The notes under the pieces are model-generated. The model searched no databases and had not been told where the DNA came from. It worked only from the letters and a program-made list of their open reading frames with translations. A program made the position numbers and the translations under genes. Below, one piece after another: positions 1 through 10,545 of a stretch of 64,000 nt of DNA (the first letter of the stretch is position 1; each line of letters opens with the position of its first letter). Origin of the DNA: an uncultured Flavobacteriaceae bacterium (lineage in GTDB: Bacteria > Bacteroidota > Bacteroidia > Flavobacteriales > Flavobacteriaceae). The stretch spans positions 434,001 through 498,000 of the forward strand of contig CANMSI010000003.1 in the NCBI GenBank assembly GCA_947500575.1, given 5' to 3'.

Positions 1-530
1 TTGACCGTAAATTTGGGCATGGTCCTAGTTTGTTTATAGTTGTCTTTATCCATCCATTGCGCAATGTGCTCTGCAACTTGTAAACCATAGTCTTTTGACG
101 CTTTAAAAACTTCCGGATTTTTAGTCTCCCAACCCAGATATAGACTATCTCTATACTTAATAACTCGCTCTTCCGAAAAGATTAATCTTCTGCTAAGATC
201 CATATGCGCAATGAGTGCTGCCAATTGATAATTTAGTTGCAGGGAAGTATCTGGCGCTGGAATTTGGGTTAAATCCTTTACCTGGCCGGTAAGACTTTGA
301 TATTTTTCACTTTCTAAGGCGATGATTTCATATGCAGCAATATTTGGATATGCATAAATTCTGCTGGCCACGGGGGGCGAAAAAATATCATGAATCATAA
401 TTTCCGTTACTTTATCCACAGCATTATGTAATTCTTCTGGACTAATCTCTATAGGCTGTACTTCTTTCTTCTGGTCACAGGAGTATAATAATACAACAAG
501 CGTACATATTCCTACTAACTTTTTCATCAT
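1..530 (-). CDS. Vanadium-dependent haloperoxidase-like lipoprotein, N-terminal part (cut by window edge)
   Basis: The reading frame is open from an ATG at 530 to the left edge, so only about 176 N-terminal residues are visible. It begins with a lipoprotein signal (hydrophobic run ending LLYSC, Cys18), placing it in the outer or inner membrane facing the periplasm or surface. The following stretch, with VHDIFSPPVASRIYAYPNIA-like wording, is typical of the N-terminal helical part of Bacteroidota vanadium haloperoxidase/PAP2 proteins. The vanadate or phosphate-binding residues would be C-terminal and lie outside the window, so activity cannot be judged. It starts 9 bases after the VCBS gene at 540 and is probably the last visible gene of that operon. 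Confidence 0.75.
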   Translation of the reverse strand, partial: MMKKLVGICTLVVLLYSCDQKKEVQPIEISPEELHNAVDKVTEIMIHDIFSPPVASRIYAYPNIAAYEIIALESEKYQSLTGQVKDLTQIPAPDTSLQLNYQLAALIAHMDLSRRLIFSEERVIKYRDSLYLGWETKNPEVFKASKDYGLQVAEHIAQWMDKDNYKQTRTMPKFTV

Positions 531-539
531 ACGTCAATT

Positions 540-3500
540 TTAATTTATCAGTTTATATACCTGCGCGCTATCATTATTGAAGGTAACAAGCAAATGTGGT
601 TGTTGGTTAATGGTAATAATGTTCAAATGTCTAACAGACTTTTGAAGGAAGTCTAGACCAATAGTGTTTCCCAAAAGCACCTTATTTTCATTTTTAATTA
701 AAGCGCCAGAAAAGGCATCTAGTCGTCCATGATAAGGTTTTACTCCAAAGTAATTTCCTCCTAGAAGCGCTTCTTTTTTGCCATCTGAGTCAAAATCATA
801 TATCAAAAATGCCATGATGGGTGCTACTTGAAGGGTATTTTGAAAGGGAACAAAATTAAAGCTTCCTTTCTCATTCTTTAAGTAACCAGATCTCAATTCA
901 TTTACCTCTAAAACCTGTGCCTTTTTTAAAGCAGCTTGCTCCATAATTTCTGGGATAGACTTACCTGCAAAAGAAGTATAATTTGTAAATTTTTTGCGAA
1001 GTGCAACCATTTGACCCGCTAGTTCGTCCAAACCAACAATGGGATAGTAACTACCATTCTTTTCAGTAGCAATAATGGTTTCTGTCTGACCGTTATCGTC
1101 AAAATCTGAATAATACATTTTCATCGGATGTTCACGAGAGGCTTTAAATTTAGTATTATTTCCAAAATTCCCTAAAAGGTAATCTAGATCACCATCGCCA
1201 TCAATATCAAAGGGAACAATTGCTTGCCATAAGCCTTTGAGAGATTGATTTAAAACCATTACTTCTGTAAATACGCCCTTGTTATTTTTAAAGAAACGAG
1301 GAGACATCCATTCACCTACTACAATTAGATCTTTTGCTCCATCTTCATCAAAATCTTGCCATAATGCATCTGTAATCATCCCTAATTTTTGAAGGGCTTC
1401 GGGTTCTTCTAAGGACCAATTTCCATTGTTGTTCTTAAGAATATAAGAACGGGGCAGATTACCAAAATCGGCAGAAACGGACTGGTTCCCTACAAAGAGG
1501 TCTGCATCACCATCTTGGTCATAGTCATAGGGTTTTATAACCGATGCGTTTTCAAAAGAATCCGGTAAAGAAGTTTGTGCAAATGAAGAGTCATTTTGAG
1601 TATAATAGGTGTCCAGAAGTGGTTTCATTTTACCGAAAAAGTCAGCACCTCCTGTTCCAATAAAAAGATCGTTCTTTCCATTTTTATCAAAATCTGAAAT
1701 TACGGCTGCCACATCCTCTTTGATAGAATCTTTCGCAATTTCTAGAATATCTTGTTGTACATAAATACTATCTGTCTGAATAAATATTTTCGATGGAATA
1801 TACTTGGAACCTCCAAAGAAAAGATCTTCTTTTCCATCATTATTTAAATCTCCTTGCGCAATTGCGGGCCCTCTATCTGATATTTGATAGGGAATTAACT
1901 TTTGGCGGTTAAAATCGGTGTAATTGTCTTCTGTATGTGTAAAGTTAAGCCCTAAATTACCTTCTACTTTTTTAAAAATTGACGGTGATACGATAGGTTT
2001 TTTATAGGAATAGGGATTGGTATTCTTGGGTGATAACCTTAGGGTTTGATTTACTTTTATATTTTTTAGTACTTGAGTGGTCTTGTCTGGCCAAACAACA
2101 CGTATGGAATCTACTTGGGTAGTACTACCGTAACCAAAATGAATTATAGGTTCTGAAGACGCCTGAAAACCTCTTACGGTATATAATTCCTTATACTGCA
2201 GCTTACCCGCATGATAAGAATATACTTTAGTTCCTAAACCAAAAGAATTGCCCTTTTTATAGTTGAATCTTAGTTTTAGATAGCTTGCTTTATCATTTGT
2301 CTTGTTAATATACAGTACGGCTGGACTGTTGATATTGTTTGTAATTAAATCTAGATCGCCATCATTATCAAAATCGCCCATGGCAGTAGCGCCAGATATC
2401 AAAGTATCTTTCATTATCCAGGCATCAGACATATCTTCAAAAACCAGATTGTCACTTCCTTTAAACACATAATTATGAGAGGCCCCAGAAGGGATCATAT
2501 TTAAAGCTTGCTGATCTACTAATTTGGTATTGCTTATTTTTTTCTTGATTTGCTCATCAGAAACGAAGTTGATGAAATCAAGGTCATTTGGACGTTTGGG
2601 AATTCCATTGGAAATAAAAAGATCTTGTTCTCCATCTTGATCATAATCTCCGAAAAGAGCACTCCAACTCCAATCCGTTGCTGCCACGCCACTTAGCAAT
2701 GCGGTTTCTACGAAGTTCCCATCTGGTTGGTTAATTTGCAACATATTACGTGTAAACTGATAATGATATCCGTAACGTTGGGTACGCAATTTTTGCGTTT
2801 GAATATTATCGTCTCCTTCGGAAGATTTTAATACCCGTTCATCTTCGGGTAACATATCTAAGGATATAATATCTGGTAAACCATCATGATTAATATCAGC
2901 AATATCATTCCCCATAGAGAATCGCGAAGTGTGTCCAAAATGTTGTTTTAAACTTTCTGTAAATGTACCATCTCCATTATTTAGATAATAATAGTCGTCC
3001 TCATGAAAATCATTGCCCACAAAAATATCTGGATAGCCATCTAAATTGAAGTCGGATATGGCGATTCCTAATCCATAGCCATTAATACCTCCATAAATAC
3101 CAGCTTCCTCACTTACTTCAGTAAATCTTCCATTGTCATTTCGCATTAGCTTATCACCTGTCTCAAAGTTGCGTTTTAAACGTAAATCTGCTTTGCCAAA
3201 AGACTCTTGAGTATGCACAGCATGGTTCAATAAGTAGAGATCTAAATCGCCGTCTAAATCATAGTCTAAAAATGCTGCAGAAGAGCTATACGAGTCAAAA
3301 TCCAAACCAAATTGAGCAGCACGTTCTGTAAAAGTGCTATCCCCATTGTTGATATATAACTCATTAAATCCGTTAAATCCATTTATGCCAACTACTGCAC
3401 AAACATATATATCTAGCAAGCCATCACCATTTACATCACCCATTACTGCTCCGGTATTCCAAGTACTATTGCCCGCTACACCAGATTTTTCCGTGATATC

Positions 3501-3785
3501 CTCGAATTCAAGATTTCCTTTGTTGAGGTATAATTTATTTTTTACTTGATTGCCAGAAAAGAAAATATCCGGAAGATTGTCATTGTTAATATCACCTACT
3601 GCAACGCCTCCACCATTATAGAAATACAAATAATCTAGAATGTTCAGATCGTTGCTTTCTGTTAAGGTATTAACAAAATTAATTCCAGTAGCAGAGGGTT
3701 CTGGATTGGTAAATATATCTCCCTCTTTTTTTCCACAACTGTACAGCAGTAGAAAAGCAATAATTCCTATGACGTACTTATTCAT
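540..3785 (-). CDS. FG-GAP/VCBS repeat lipoprotein with ASPIC/UnbV domain (paralogue 1 of 3)
   Basis: This is a secreted lipoprotein of about 1,081 residues with signal MNKYVIGIIAFLLLYSC (Cys17). Many DxDxDG-type calcium-binding repeats (for example DVNGDGLLD, DYDLDGDLD, DFDNDGDLD) indicate a beta-propeller. An ASPIC/UnbV domain lies near residues 525-590 (RGFQASS ... IRVVWPD). A second propeller half follows and restarts with a phrase similar to the N-terminus, so the protein appears internally duplicated. I place the start at the ATG at 3785 and not the upstream ATG at 3815, because only the former gives a clean signal peptide. The start overlaps the stop of the preceding paralogue by 8 bases, implying translational coupling. 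The substrate is unknown. Such proteins are common near SusCD loci and are sometimes mislabelled RNA-binding. Confidence 0.85.
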   Translation of the reverse strand: MNKYVIGIIAFLLLYSCGKKEGDIFTNPEPSATGINFVNTLTESNDLNILDYLYFYNGGGVAVGDINNDNLPDIFFSGNQVKNKLYLNKGNLEFEDITEKSGVAGNSTWNTGAVMGDVNGDGLLDIYVCAVVGINGFNGFNELYINNGDSTFTERAAQFGLDFDSYSSSAAFLDYDLDGDLDLYLLNHAVHTQESFGKADLRLKRNFETGDKLMRNDNGRFTEVSEEAGIYGGINGYGLGIAISDFNLDGYPDIFVGNDFHEDDYYYLNNGDGTFTESLKQHFGHTSRFSMGNDIADINHDGLPDIISLDMLPEDERVLKSSEGDDNIQTQKLRTQRYGYHYQFTRNMLQINQPDGNFVETALLSGVAATDWSWSALFGDYDQDGEQDLFISNGIPKRPNDLDFINFVSDEQIKKKISNTKLVDQQALNMIPSGASHNYVFKGSDNLVFEDMSDAWIMKDTLISGATAMGDFDNDGDLDLITNNINSPAVLYINKTNDKASYLKLRFNYKKGNSFGLGTKVYSYHAGKLQYKELYTVRGFQASSEPIIHFGYGSTTQVDSIRVVWPDKTTQVLKNIKVNQTLRLSPKNTNPYSYKKPIVSPSIFKKVEGNLGLNFTHTEDNYTDFNRQKLIPYQISDRGPAIAQGDLNNDGKEDLFFGGSKYIPSKIFIQTDSIYVQQDILEIAKDSIKEDVAAVISDFDKNGKNDLFIGTGGADFFGKMKPLLDTYYTQNDSSFAQTSLPDSFENASVIKPYDYDQDGDADLFVGNQSVSADFGNLPRSYILKNNNGNWSLEEPEALQKLGMITDALWQDFDEDGAKDLIVVGEWMSPRFFKNNKGVFTEVMVLNQSLKGLWQAIVPFDIDGDGDLDYLLGNFGNNTKFKASREHPMKMYYSDFDDNGQTETIIATEKNGSYYPIVGLDELAGQMVALRKKFTNYTSFAGKSIPEIMEQAALKKAQVLEVNELRSGYLKNEKGSFNFVPFQNTLQVAPIMAFLIYDFDSDGKKEALLGGNYFGVKPYHGRLDAFSGALIKNENKVLLGNTIGLDFLQKSVRHLNIITINQQPHLLVTFNNDSAQVYKLIN

Positions 3786-6700
3786 TGAGTGAAAAGACCT
3801 TTGGACTACTATCATTAATAGCAGCGATTATATATGAATTCCCATTTTTGTCTTTGAATTGTTTTAAGTGTTTAATTTCATCTCTAATGTAAAAACCACT
3901 GGTATTATAATCTTGCCAGTCAAAGCCAAGTTTGCCATCTCCAAGAAGAACATTTCCATAGTTAGCATCCAATCTGGAATACTGTGGCTTAAATTCAAAA
4001 TTATTTCCGCCCATAATTAGATCCAAATTACCATCCTTATTAATATCGGTACAGGTAATTCCGCAAATGCAAGATAATTGTGCTCTAGCGGGTAACTCTT
4101 GTATGGTAAATTTGCCTCCACCTTCATTAATGGCAATAACAGATTCGCCGGTGTTGGCCTCTTTCATAATTGAGTTCTGAAATATCTCTTCTGAAAATAG
4201 CTCATTAATTGTTCTCTTAGCATATTCTGAAGCCTTTAGGTTTTGTTTCTTCAATGCTACCATTTGATTGGTTAATTCCTTTTTTTGATGCAAAGGATAA
4301 TCCTTGCCATCAAAGTTCTGAGTAACAATTTGTTCTATAGTGCCATTATTATCAAAGTCATTAATCCAAATTTTCATGGGGTTTTCCTTTGAAGTTTTGT
4401 AATGCGTATTTCCTCCCTGGTTACCAATAATAAGGTCGTTGTCACCATCATTATCCAAATCCGCAGCTTCTACCACATTCCACCACCCACTTAGATTATC
4501 TAAATCAGTAGTTAATTTAGAGAGTCTTCTTCCAGAGTTTTTGTAGACTGTGGGTGTTCCCCATTCAGATACCGTTATCAGATCTTTTTTAGCATCTCCA
4601 TCCATATCTTCCCATATGGCATTGGTAATCATCCCAGCGTCCTTTAAATCATATGCTAAACGCTCAGTAGCGTCAATGAAAGTACCATCTCCGTTGTTTT
4701 GAAGAAATAAATGATTGGGATCTACACCATAGGTGCCTACAACACTTCTGGATCCTACAAATACATCTATATCACCATCATTATCAAAATCATGTGGGGC
4801 AAGTGTCGAAATATTCTTAAAGCTTGCGGGTAAGTTGCCTTTTGCCTTGCTGAAAATACCTTTTCCATCATTTAAATATAAGCGTGTTCTGTAGGCGCCT
4901 TGTTCTCCCGTTTGGTTACCACCACTGCCTACCATAAGGTCGCTATCTCCATCTCCATCGGCATCTAAAAATGCAGCAGCAGTATCTTCATATTCCGTTT
5001 CTATACCAGTAAATACAGTTTGCGGTTTCACTGTAAGCTTGCCATTTCCATTGTGCGTATAGACGGTTCCGCCTTGTCCTTTTGCTCCTCCTATAAATAC
5101 ATCTTCATTTCCATCTCCATTTATGTCTCCAATAGCAACTGCCGGTCCTTCTTGAGAAAGTTGTTTGTAGATAAGGCCTTCGTAATCAAAATCGTTATAA
5201 GCATTTTCTTTGTGCGCAATTAACTTGGTATTCTCTATTTCGTTTAGCAACGGTTTAATTGTGGATTTTTTAGGGATAACATAGGTGGTAGTAGCCTCTG
5301 ATATTTTTAAGTCTATCTGTTGATTCACCTTCAAATTGTTTAATTTTTGAGTCTTGTCGTTAGGCCAAATAACACGAAGCGAATCAATAGTGGTGGCTTT
5401 ACCTAGGCCAATGGTCATTACATAATCCATAGAAGATTGAAAACCTCTTGATGGGATTAATTCCTGAACCATAATTTGATCATCGAAATACAAACGTACC
5501 GAAGCACCTACAGCAAACTTATTTTTTTGCTCTCCTTCAAAGGAAATTTTTAGGTGATTGTTCTCGGTTAAACTATCCGAATGGTTTTCGTAAACAAAGG
5601 CTTCCATGTTCACATTGTTGACCACGATGTCTAGGTCTCCATCATTGTCCAAATCGGCATAGGCAGCACCATTAGATAAGCTAGGAATTTCTAAGCCCCA
5701 ATTTTTAGTGGCATTGCTAAAAGTAATATCGCCGTTATTTTTATATGCGTAGTTCGGTTGCGGCTTTACTGGCATTTTATTGATAATAGAATCAATAGAT
5801 TCTTTTTTTCCAGTAAGTGCCATTTTCTGAATAATTTCATTCGCAAAAAAGTCTACAAAATCAAGATCCGTAAGGTCATGATTAACACCATTGGTAATGT
5901 AAATATCACGTAGACCGTCATTGTCCATATCAAATAACAAGCCAGCCCAACTCCAATCCGTGGCAGAAACACCACTGTAATAAGCCACTTCGGAAAAAGA
6001 ACCATTGCCATTGTTAAGCTGCAAGGTATTTTGAATGTACTGTTGATGAAAGTCTTTACTTTGTTTAAGTTTAAAAACATTGTAGCCTTCAAATTCCATA
6101 ACAGATTTAACGCGCTGGTCTGCCTCTGGGAGCATATCTGTAATAAAGATGTCTGTATTTCCATCATTATTAATATCTGCCATATCTACCCCCATAGCAG
6201 ATAAGCATAAATGGGATGTCCAATTTTTAATGTCTTCTTTGAAAGTGCCATCTTGGTTATTGAGGTATAAATAATCTCGTTCATAGAAGTCGTTAGAAAC
6301 ATAGATGTCTGGGTATAAATCTCCATTGATATCGGTAATCATAATTCCAAGACCAAAACCGATTAAGCTTCCATATATTCCAGCGTCTTCGCTAACATCT
6401 ACAAATTTTCCATCATCATTACGCAGTAACATATCTCCCACACCTCTGAAAATTGCTGGAACTCCTTCCCAATCTTGGGCTCTAACTTTTCGTTGTTCCG
6501 CATAGCCCAAACTGCTTACAGGAATATTACTGTTATTTAAAATATAGGCGTCCAAATCTCCATCTTTATCATAGTCGAAGAACGATGCATGTGTTGAAAA
6601 ACCTGTTTCTGCTAAGTTATATTCGTGGGCTCTCTCTGTAAAGGTTAGATCTCCATTGTTAATATATAAATCATTATCATGGTTATTTCCTTCCATATTT

Positions 6701-7149
6701 CCAGCATTGCTTACATAGATATCTAGAAATCCATCTTGATTTATATCTATCATATTTACTCCAGTAGACCAGGGCTTATTCCCTTCTACTCCTGCATTTT
6801 CGGAAATATCTTCAAACTTAAAATCACCTTTATTGAGGTATAATTTGTTAGCCCCCATATTTGCCGTTAAATAAATATCGGGGAGACCATCATTATTGAT
6901 ATCTCCAATAGCAACACCACCACCATTATAGAAGTTTCTGTATTTGAAAATATTGAAATCCTTTTGGTTTTCAACCTCATTGATGAAATCAATTCCTGAG
7001 CTTTCCGAAGGGACGAGTGAAAACAGGGTTTCTGTTGAGGTTTCTTTTTCTTCTGATGCTGGTTTAGAAGTACAAGACACTAGGCAAGCTATACTGCACG
7101 ACACTATTAAAAAAGCTACTGTACTTACTTTTATTCTTTTAAGTTCCAT
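3778..7149 (-). CDS. FG-GAP/VCBS repeat lipoprotein with ASPIC/UnbV domain (paralogue 2 of 3)
   Basis: A lipoprotein of about 1,123 residues with the same plan as its neighbours. The signal runs to LVSC (Cys26 is the likely lipidated residue, although Cys18 and Cys22 are nearby). Repeated DxNxDG motifs such as DINNDGLPD, DYDKDGDLD and DLDNDGDLD are followed by ASPIC/UnbV around residue 566 (RGFQSS ... LRVIWPN) and a second repeat-rich half. The reading frame extends upstream to a TTG at 7158, but the ATG at 7149 gives the better signal peptide and lies 5 bases after the stop of paralogue 3. It is probably exported and calcium-stabilised, with a binding or scaffold role inferred only from its fold. 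No catalytic residues are recognisable. Confidence 0.85.
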   Translation of the reverse strand: MELKRIKVSTVAFLIVSCSIACLVSCTSKPASEEKETSTETLFSLVPSESSGIDFINEVENQKDFNIFKYRNFYNGGGVAIGDINNDGLPDIYLTANMGANKLYLNKGDFKFEDISENAGVEGNKPWSTGVNMIDINQDGFLDIYVSNAGNMEGNNHDNDLYINNGDLTFTERAHEYNLAETGFSTHASFFDYDKDGDLDAYILNNSNIPVSSLGYAEQRKVRAQDWEGVPAIFRGVGDMLLRNDDGKFVDVSEDAGIYGSLIGFGLGIMITDINGDLYPDIYVSNDFYERDYLYLNNQDGTFKEDIKNWTSHLCLSAMGVDMADINNDGNTDIFITDMLPEADQRVKSVMEFEGYNVFKLKQSKDFHQQYIQNTLQLNNGNGSFSEVAYYSGVSATDWSWAGLLFDMDNDGLRDIYITNGVNHDLTDLDFVDFFANEIIQKMALTGKKESIDSIINKMPVKPQPNYAYKNNGDITFSNATKNWGLEIPSLSNGAAYADLDNDGDLDIVVNNVNMEAFVYENHSDSLTENNHLKISFEGEQKNKFAVGASVRLYFDDQIMVQELIPSRGFQSSMDYVMTIGLGKATTIDSLRVIWPNDKTQKLNNLKVNQQIDLKISEATTTYVIPKKSTIKPLLNEIENTKLIAHKENAYNDFDYEGLIYKQLSQEGPAVAIGDINGDGNEDVFIGGAKGQGGTVYTHNGNGKLTVKPQTVFTGIETEYEDTAAAFLDADGDGDSDLMVGSGGNQTGEQGAYRTRLYLNDGKGIFSKAKGNLPASFKNISTLAPHDFDNDGDIDVFVGSRSVVGTYGVDPNHLFLQNNGDGTFIDATERLAYDLKDAGMITNAIWEDMDGDAKKDLITVSEWGTPTVYKNSGRRLSKLTTDLDNLSGWWNVVEAADLDNDGDNDLIIGNQGGNTHYKTSKENPMKIWINDFDNNGTIEQIVTQNFDGKDYPLHQKKELTNQMVALKKQNLKASEYAKRTINELFSEEIFQNSIMKEANTGESVIAINEGGGKFTIQELPARAQLSCICGITCTDINKDGNLDLIMGGNNFEFKPQYSRLDANYGNVLLGDGKLGFDWQDYNTSGFYIRDEIKHLKQFKDKNGNSYIIAAINDSSPKVFSLNE

Positions 7150-7154
7150 AAAAT

Positions 7155-10100
7155 TCAATCGTCATTTTTCTTTAAGAAAATAGGAGCATCATTATTAATT
7201 CCGATAATGTAATGCTCCACTCCTTGTATTTTAAGTGTTTTAATGTCCCTAGCGGCTCCCAAAATATCTAACTTTTCTTGTTTTAGATTTTGAAGGCCTT
7301 TGTTCTTAGTGTGGCGCAAAATTAGGCCATGTGAGGCATCCAACCTACCTAATTGAGTGCTAATTTCATGATTATTACCTGCGATGAAAACTTCTTTAAT
7401 CCCATCCTGATTAAAGTCTTGAGAAAGCAGGGCATGAATGGATGAAGCTTGGGCTATGTTTGGTAATTTATGGATAGTGTAGGTTCCATCTCCCATATTT
7501 TCAAAATAACAACTGGCAAGCAGGTATACTTCCTTTTTAGAAGCATTGTTTAGTTTTTCCTCTGAAAACAAATCTTCTAAACTTGCTTTTGCGAAACTCT
7601 GATATGAAAGAAACTTTTTGTTCAGATAGGGGAGTTGTTTTACCAATTCGTCCTTAGAGGCGAAGGGTGTTTCTTTGTTTTTATGATAATAAGTAACCAA
7701 GGGTTCCATACTTCCATTGTCATCAAAATCATAATTGTATAATCGGACAGGTTGCGTTACGGAAGCCTTAAACTTACTGTTTTCACCCCAATTCCCTACT
7801 ACCATATCTAAATCACCATCATTATCTAAATCTTCTGCTAAGATCGCATTCCACCAACCATGCGTTTTCTCCAATGTTGGAATCTGCTGTAGTTTGAGTT
7901 GCTCTCCATCATTCAGAAAAATAGAAATAGGTATCCAGTGACCAATTGCGATTAGATCTTTATATCCATTAGCATCCAAATCTACCCAGACCATGTCTTT
8001 TACTGTTCCAAGATTTTGAAAAGTAGGCGCCATTGATTTGGTAACGTCTTCAAAAGATCCTTTTCCATTATTTTGAAACAAATATTGCTTAGGTGTTTTA
8101 CCAAACTGTTGTGGCACTTGATCTGAGCTAATGCAAATATCTAAATCACCATCCGCATCGAAGTCAACAGCACTTACTTTAGATGCATTGATGGCGAAAT
8201 TGGCAAATTGGATATGATCTTTTTCTAGTATTCCTGCTTTATTCATATATAGCCGTGGGCGTAAAGGTTCACCACTTTTGAACTCGTTTCCTCCGCTTAC
8301 AACAAGTAGATCAAGAAATCCATTACCAGTTGCGTCAAAAAAGACATGGGATACATCTTCATTAATAAGATCTTCGCTAAAAAGAGATTCTTGTACTTTT
8401 TTAAAACTACCTGAGTGCTCTTGAATAAACAATGCAGATGCTTGTCGCTTTGCACCACTAATAAAGAAATCATCCAAGCCATCAGCATTAAAATCTACAA
8501 CAGAAATGGAAGGCCCTTGATTGGAATTTGCGAAAGGCACCAAGGGTTCTCTATCAAATTCTACAGTTGGATTTTCGCTATGAACAAATGGAATAATGGA
8601 ATCGACTGCTATGAGATAGGGTCGTTTTTTAACTTTTAAAGGAATCGTATCAAGTGCATTTTTGATATCTACTATTAGTTTTTGATTGGTAGGTACCGAG
8701 GGTATACTTTGATAGGCTCCGCCTGGCCAAATAACTTTTAAAGAATCAATTATTTCATGCTTTCCCAACCCAATATGCATGGTTTTTGGACTGGCAGATA
8801 AATAGCCTCTGGTGCTATAATTTTCCTGAGTAATAAAGCCCGAAGGGGTATAAGCAATTACTTTGGCTCCTATGCCATGTCTATTTCCATGCGCACCTTT
8901 AAATGTTAAGGAAATAGAAGTGGTTTGCTCATCTCTCTCAGATGATTTATTTTTTAGAATATAGGCTTCTTCGTCTACATTATTTACTACTAAATCTAAA
9001 TCACCATCGTTATCCAGATCTGCATAGGTACTTCCGTTGCTGAACGAAACCTCTTTTTTACTCCAAGACTCTGTGGTGTTTTTAAAGCTAAGGTCTCCAT
9101 TATTTTTGAAAAAGTAGTTGGCAACCTTTTTTTGAGGCATTTCTCTTATAAAAGAAAGGTCTTCTTTAGACATTCCCTTGGCAATGCGCTTTTGGATGTT
9201 ATCGTTTGCAATGAAATTGATAAAATCCATATCATTGGTGGCTCCTTTGATTCCATTTGAAACATAAAGATCTTTAAACCCATCATTGTCAAAATCGGCT
9301 AGTAATGCACCCCATGACCATTCCGTTGCTGAGATACCGCTCAGATGTCCTATTTCTGAAAAATTTTCATTTCCCAAATTTAAATGAAGGGTATTTTGCA
9401 TGTATTGAGGGGCATACCCATTTTTTAAGTAGTATTGATAGGTGGGAAAGGCGTATTCCAAGCCCGACGTTTTATAGGTTTCTAAATCTTCGGGTAGCAT
9501 ATCTAATGAAACAATATCTGTGAGACCATCATTATTGATGTCGGCTATATCATTCCCCATAGAAAAATGCGTAGTATGTCCTAGTTTTTGATTGTTATTG
9601 CTAATGACTTCTTCAAAGGTCCCATCTTTCTGGTTGATATAGAGATAATCATTTTCAAAAAAATCATTTCCTATGTACATATCTGGGTATCCGTCGTTAT
9701 TAATGTCGGTAATACTTAATCCCAAGCCATAACCAATTTTACTGCTAAAAATCCCAACATCTTCAGATGCATCTATGTATTTTTGATTTTCATTTCGGTA
9801 AAAGCGATCCCCTGCTAAAGAGTCTATTTTTGTGCGCAGTGAGCCCTTGCCATAGTTTCTGTTCGGATGTGTAGAATGATTTAAAAGATACATATCTAAA
9901 TCTCCATCCAAATCATAGTCAAAAAATGCAGCTTGAGTGGAAAAGCCTGAGAAATCGAGACCATAAGCCGCTGCATCTTCCTTAAAAAGGGGAAGTCCTT
10001 CTGCATTATTGCCTTGATTCACATACAATAGATTTTTTCCTTTAATAGAACCATAGTTTCCCACTTTACAGATATAGATATCTAGCAATCCATCTTGGTT

Positions 10101-10457
10101 GATATCTACATGGGTAACTCCAGTGGTCCAATTACCATCATTACTAATGTTAGAAATTTTGGTGCTATTTTCGAATACAAAATCTCCTTTGTTAATGTAG
10201 AGTTGATCTTCGGTCTGATTAGCGGTGAAATAGAGATCGATCATACCGTCATTGTTGAAATCACCGGCGGCAACACCTGCTCCATTATAATAATAGAGAT
10301 AAGTAAGAATATTAAGCTCTGGAGTATCTTTTAGTTCGTTTTTGAACTTAACATTGGTGTCCGATGATGCCAATTTCTCGAAGCGCTTTTCTTCTTTTTT
10401 AGTACAAGCGAAGCACAGTAAACTTATCGCTAAAAAAAGTCCTAAAATCCTTTTCAT
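7155..10457 (-). CDS. FG-GAP/VCBS repeat lipoprotein with ASPIC/UnbV domain (paralogue 3 of 3)
   Basis: A lipoprotein of about 1,100 residues and the first gene of the four-gene run. The signal ends CFAC (Cys18), and the mature N-terminus reads C-T-K-K-E-E, which resembles the Lys/acidic export signal known for surface lipoproteins of Flavobacteriia (inference). It has the same order as its paralogues: DxDxDG repeats, ASPIC/UnbV near residue 548 (RGYLSA ... LKVIWPG), then a second repeat block. The start is taken at the ATG at 10457; a TTG at 10469 is in frame but would lengthen the signal. It follows xylA by 88 bases on the same strand, so read-through from xylBA is possible, but a TAnnTTTG box just upstream suggests its own promoter. 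Confidence 0.85.
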   Translation of the reverse strand: MKRILGLFLAISLLCFACTKKEEKRFEKLASSDTNVKFKNELKDTPELNILTYLYYYNGAGVAAGDFNNDGMIDLYFTANQTEDQLYINKGDFVFENSTKISNISNDGNWTTGVTHVDINQDGLLDIYICKVGNYGSIKGKNLLYVNQGNNAEGLPLFKEDAAAYGLDFSGFSTQAAFFDYDLDGDLDMYLLNHSTHPNRNYGKGSLRTKIDSLAGDRFYRNENQKYIDASEDVGIFSSKIGYGLGLSITDINNDGYPDMYIGNDFFENDYLYINQKDGTFEEVISNNNQKLGHTTHFSMGNDIADINNDGLTDIVSLDMLPEDLETYKTSGLEYAFPTYQYYLKNGYAPQYMQNTLHLNLGNENFSEIGHLSGISATEWSWGALLADFDNDGFKDLYVSNGIKGATNDMDFINFIANDNIQKRIAKGMSKEDLSFIREMPQKKVANYFFKNNGDLSFKNTTESWSKKEVSFSNGSTYADLDNDGDLDLVVNNVDEEAYILKNKSSERDEQTTSISLTFKGAHGNRHGIGAKVIAYTPSGFITQENYSTRGYLSASPKTMHIGLGKHEIIDSLKVIWPGGAYQSIPSVPTNQKLIVDIKNALDTIPLKVKKRPYLIAVDSIIPFVHSENPTVEFDREPLVPFANSNQGPSISVVDFNADGLDDFFISGAKRQASALFIQEHSGSFKKVQESLFSEDLINEDVSHVFFDATGNGFLDLLVVSGGNEFKSGEPLRPRLYMNKAGILEKDHIQFANFAINASKVSAVDFDADGDLDICISSDQVPQQFGKTPKQYLFQNNGKGSFEDVTKSMAPTFQNLGTVKDMVWVDLDANGYKDLIAIGHWIPISIFLNDGEQLKLQQIPTLEKTHGWWNAILAEDLDNDGDLDMVVGNWGENSKFKASVTQPVRLYNYDFDDNGSMEPLVTYYHKNKETPFASKDELVKQLPYLNKKFLSYQSFAKASLEDLFSEEKLNNASKKEVYLLASCYFENMGDGTYTIHKLPNIAQASSIHALLSQDFNQDGIKEVFIAGNNHEISTQLGRLDASHGLILRHTKNKGLQNLKQEKLDILGAARDIKTLKIQGVEHYIIGINNDAPIFLKKNDD

Positions 10458-10466
10458 GTAGTTGCC

Positions 10467-10474
10467 CAAAGATA
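10467..10474 (-). promoter_or_regulatory. Possible -7 box for the VCBS operon
   Basis: On the minus strand this reads TATCTTTG, an exact match to the Bacteroidota -7 element TAnnTTTG. No clear -33 TTG sits at the usual spacing. The expected transcription start would fall only a few bases before the ATG at 10457, giving an almost leaderless message. The match may therefore be chance. Confidence 0.3.
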
Positions 10475-10545
10475 GGGGGCAATATAAGTATTCTTACACG
10501 AACTTTGAGGCCACTATTTCTTAAATTTTCTTCTTTTAGCGCCTT

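Noticed and set aside
540-10457. DxDxDG-rich repeats as DNA repeat arrays
   Set aside because: They are diverged coding repeats of calcium-binding propeller blades, not tandem DNA repeats or CRISPR units.
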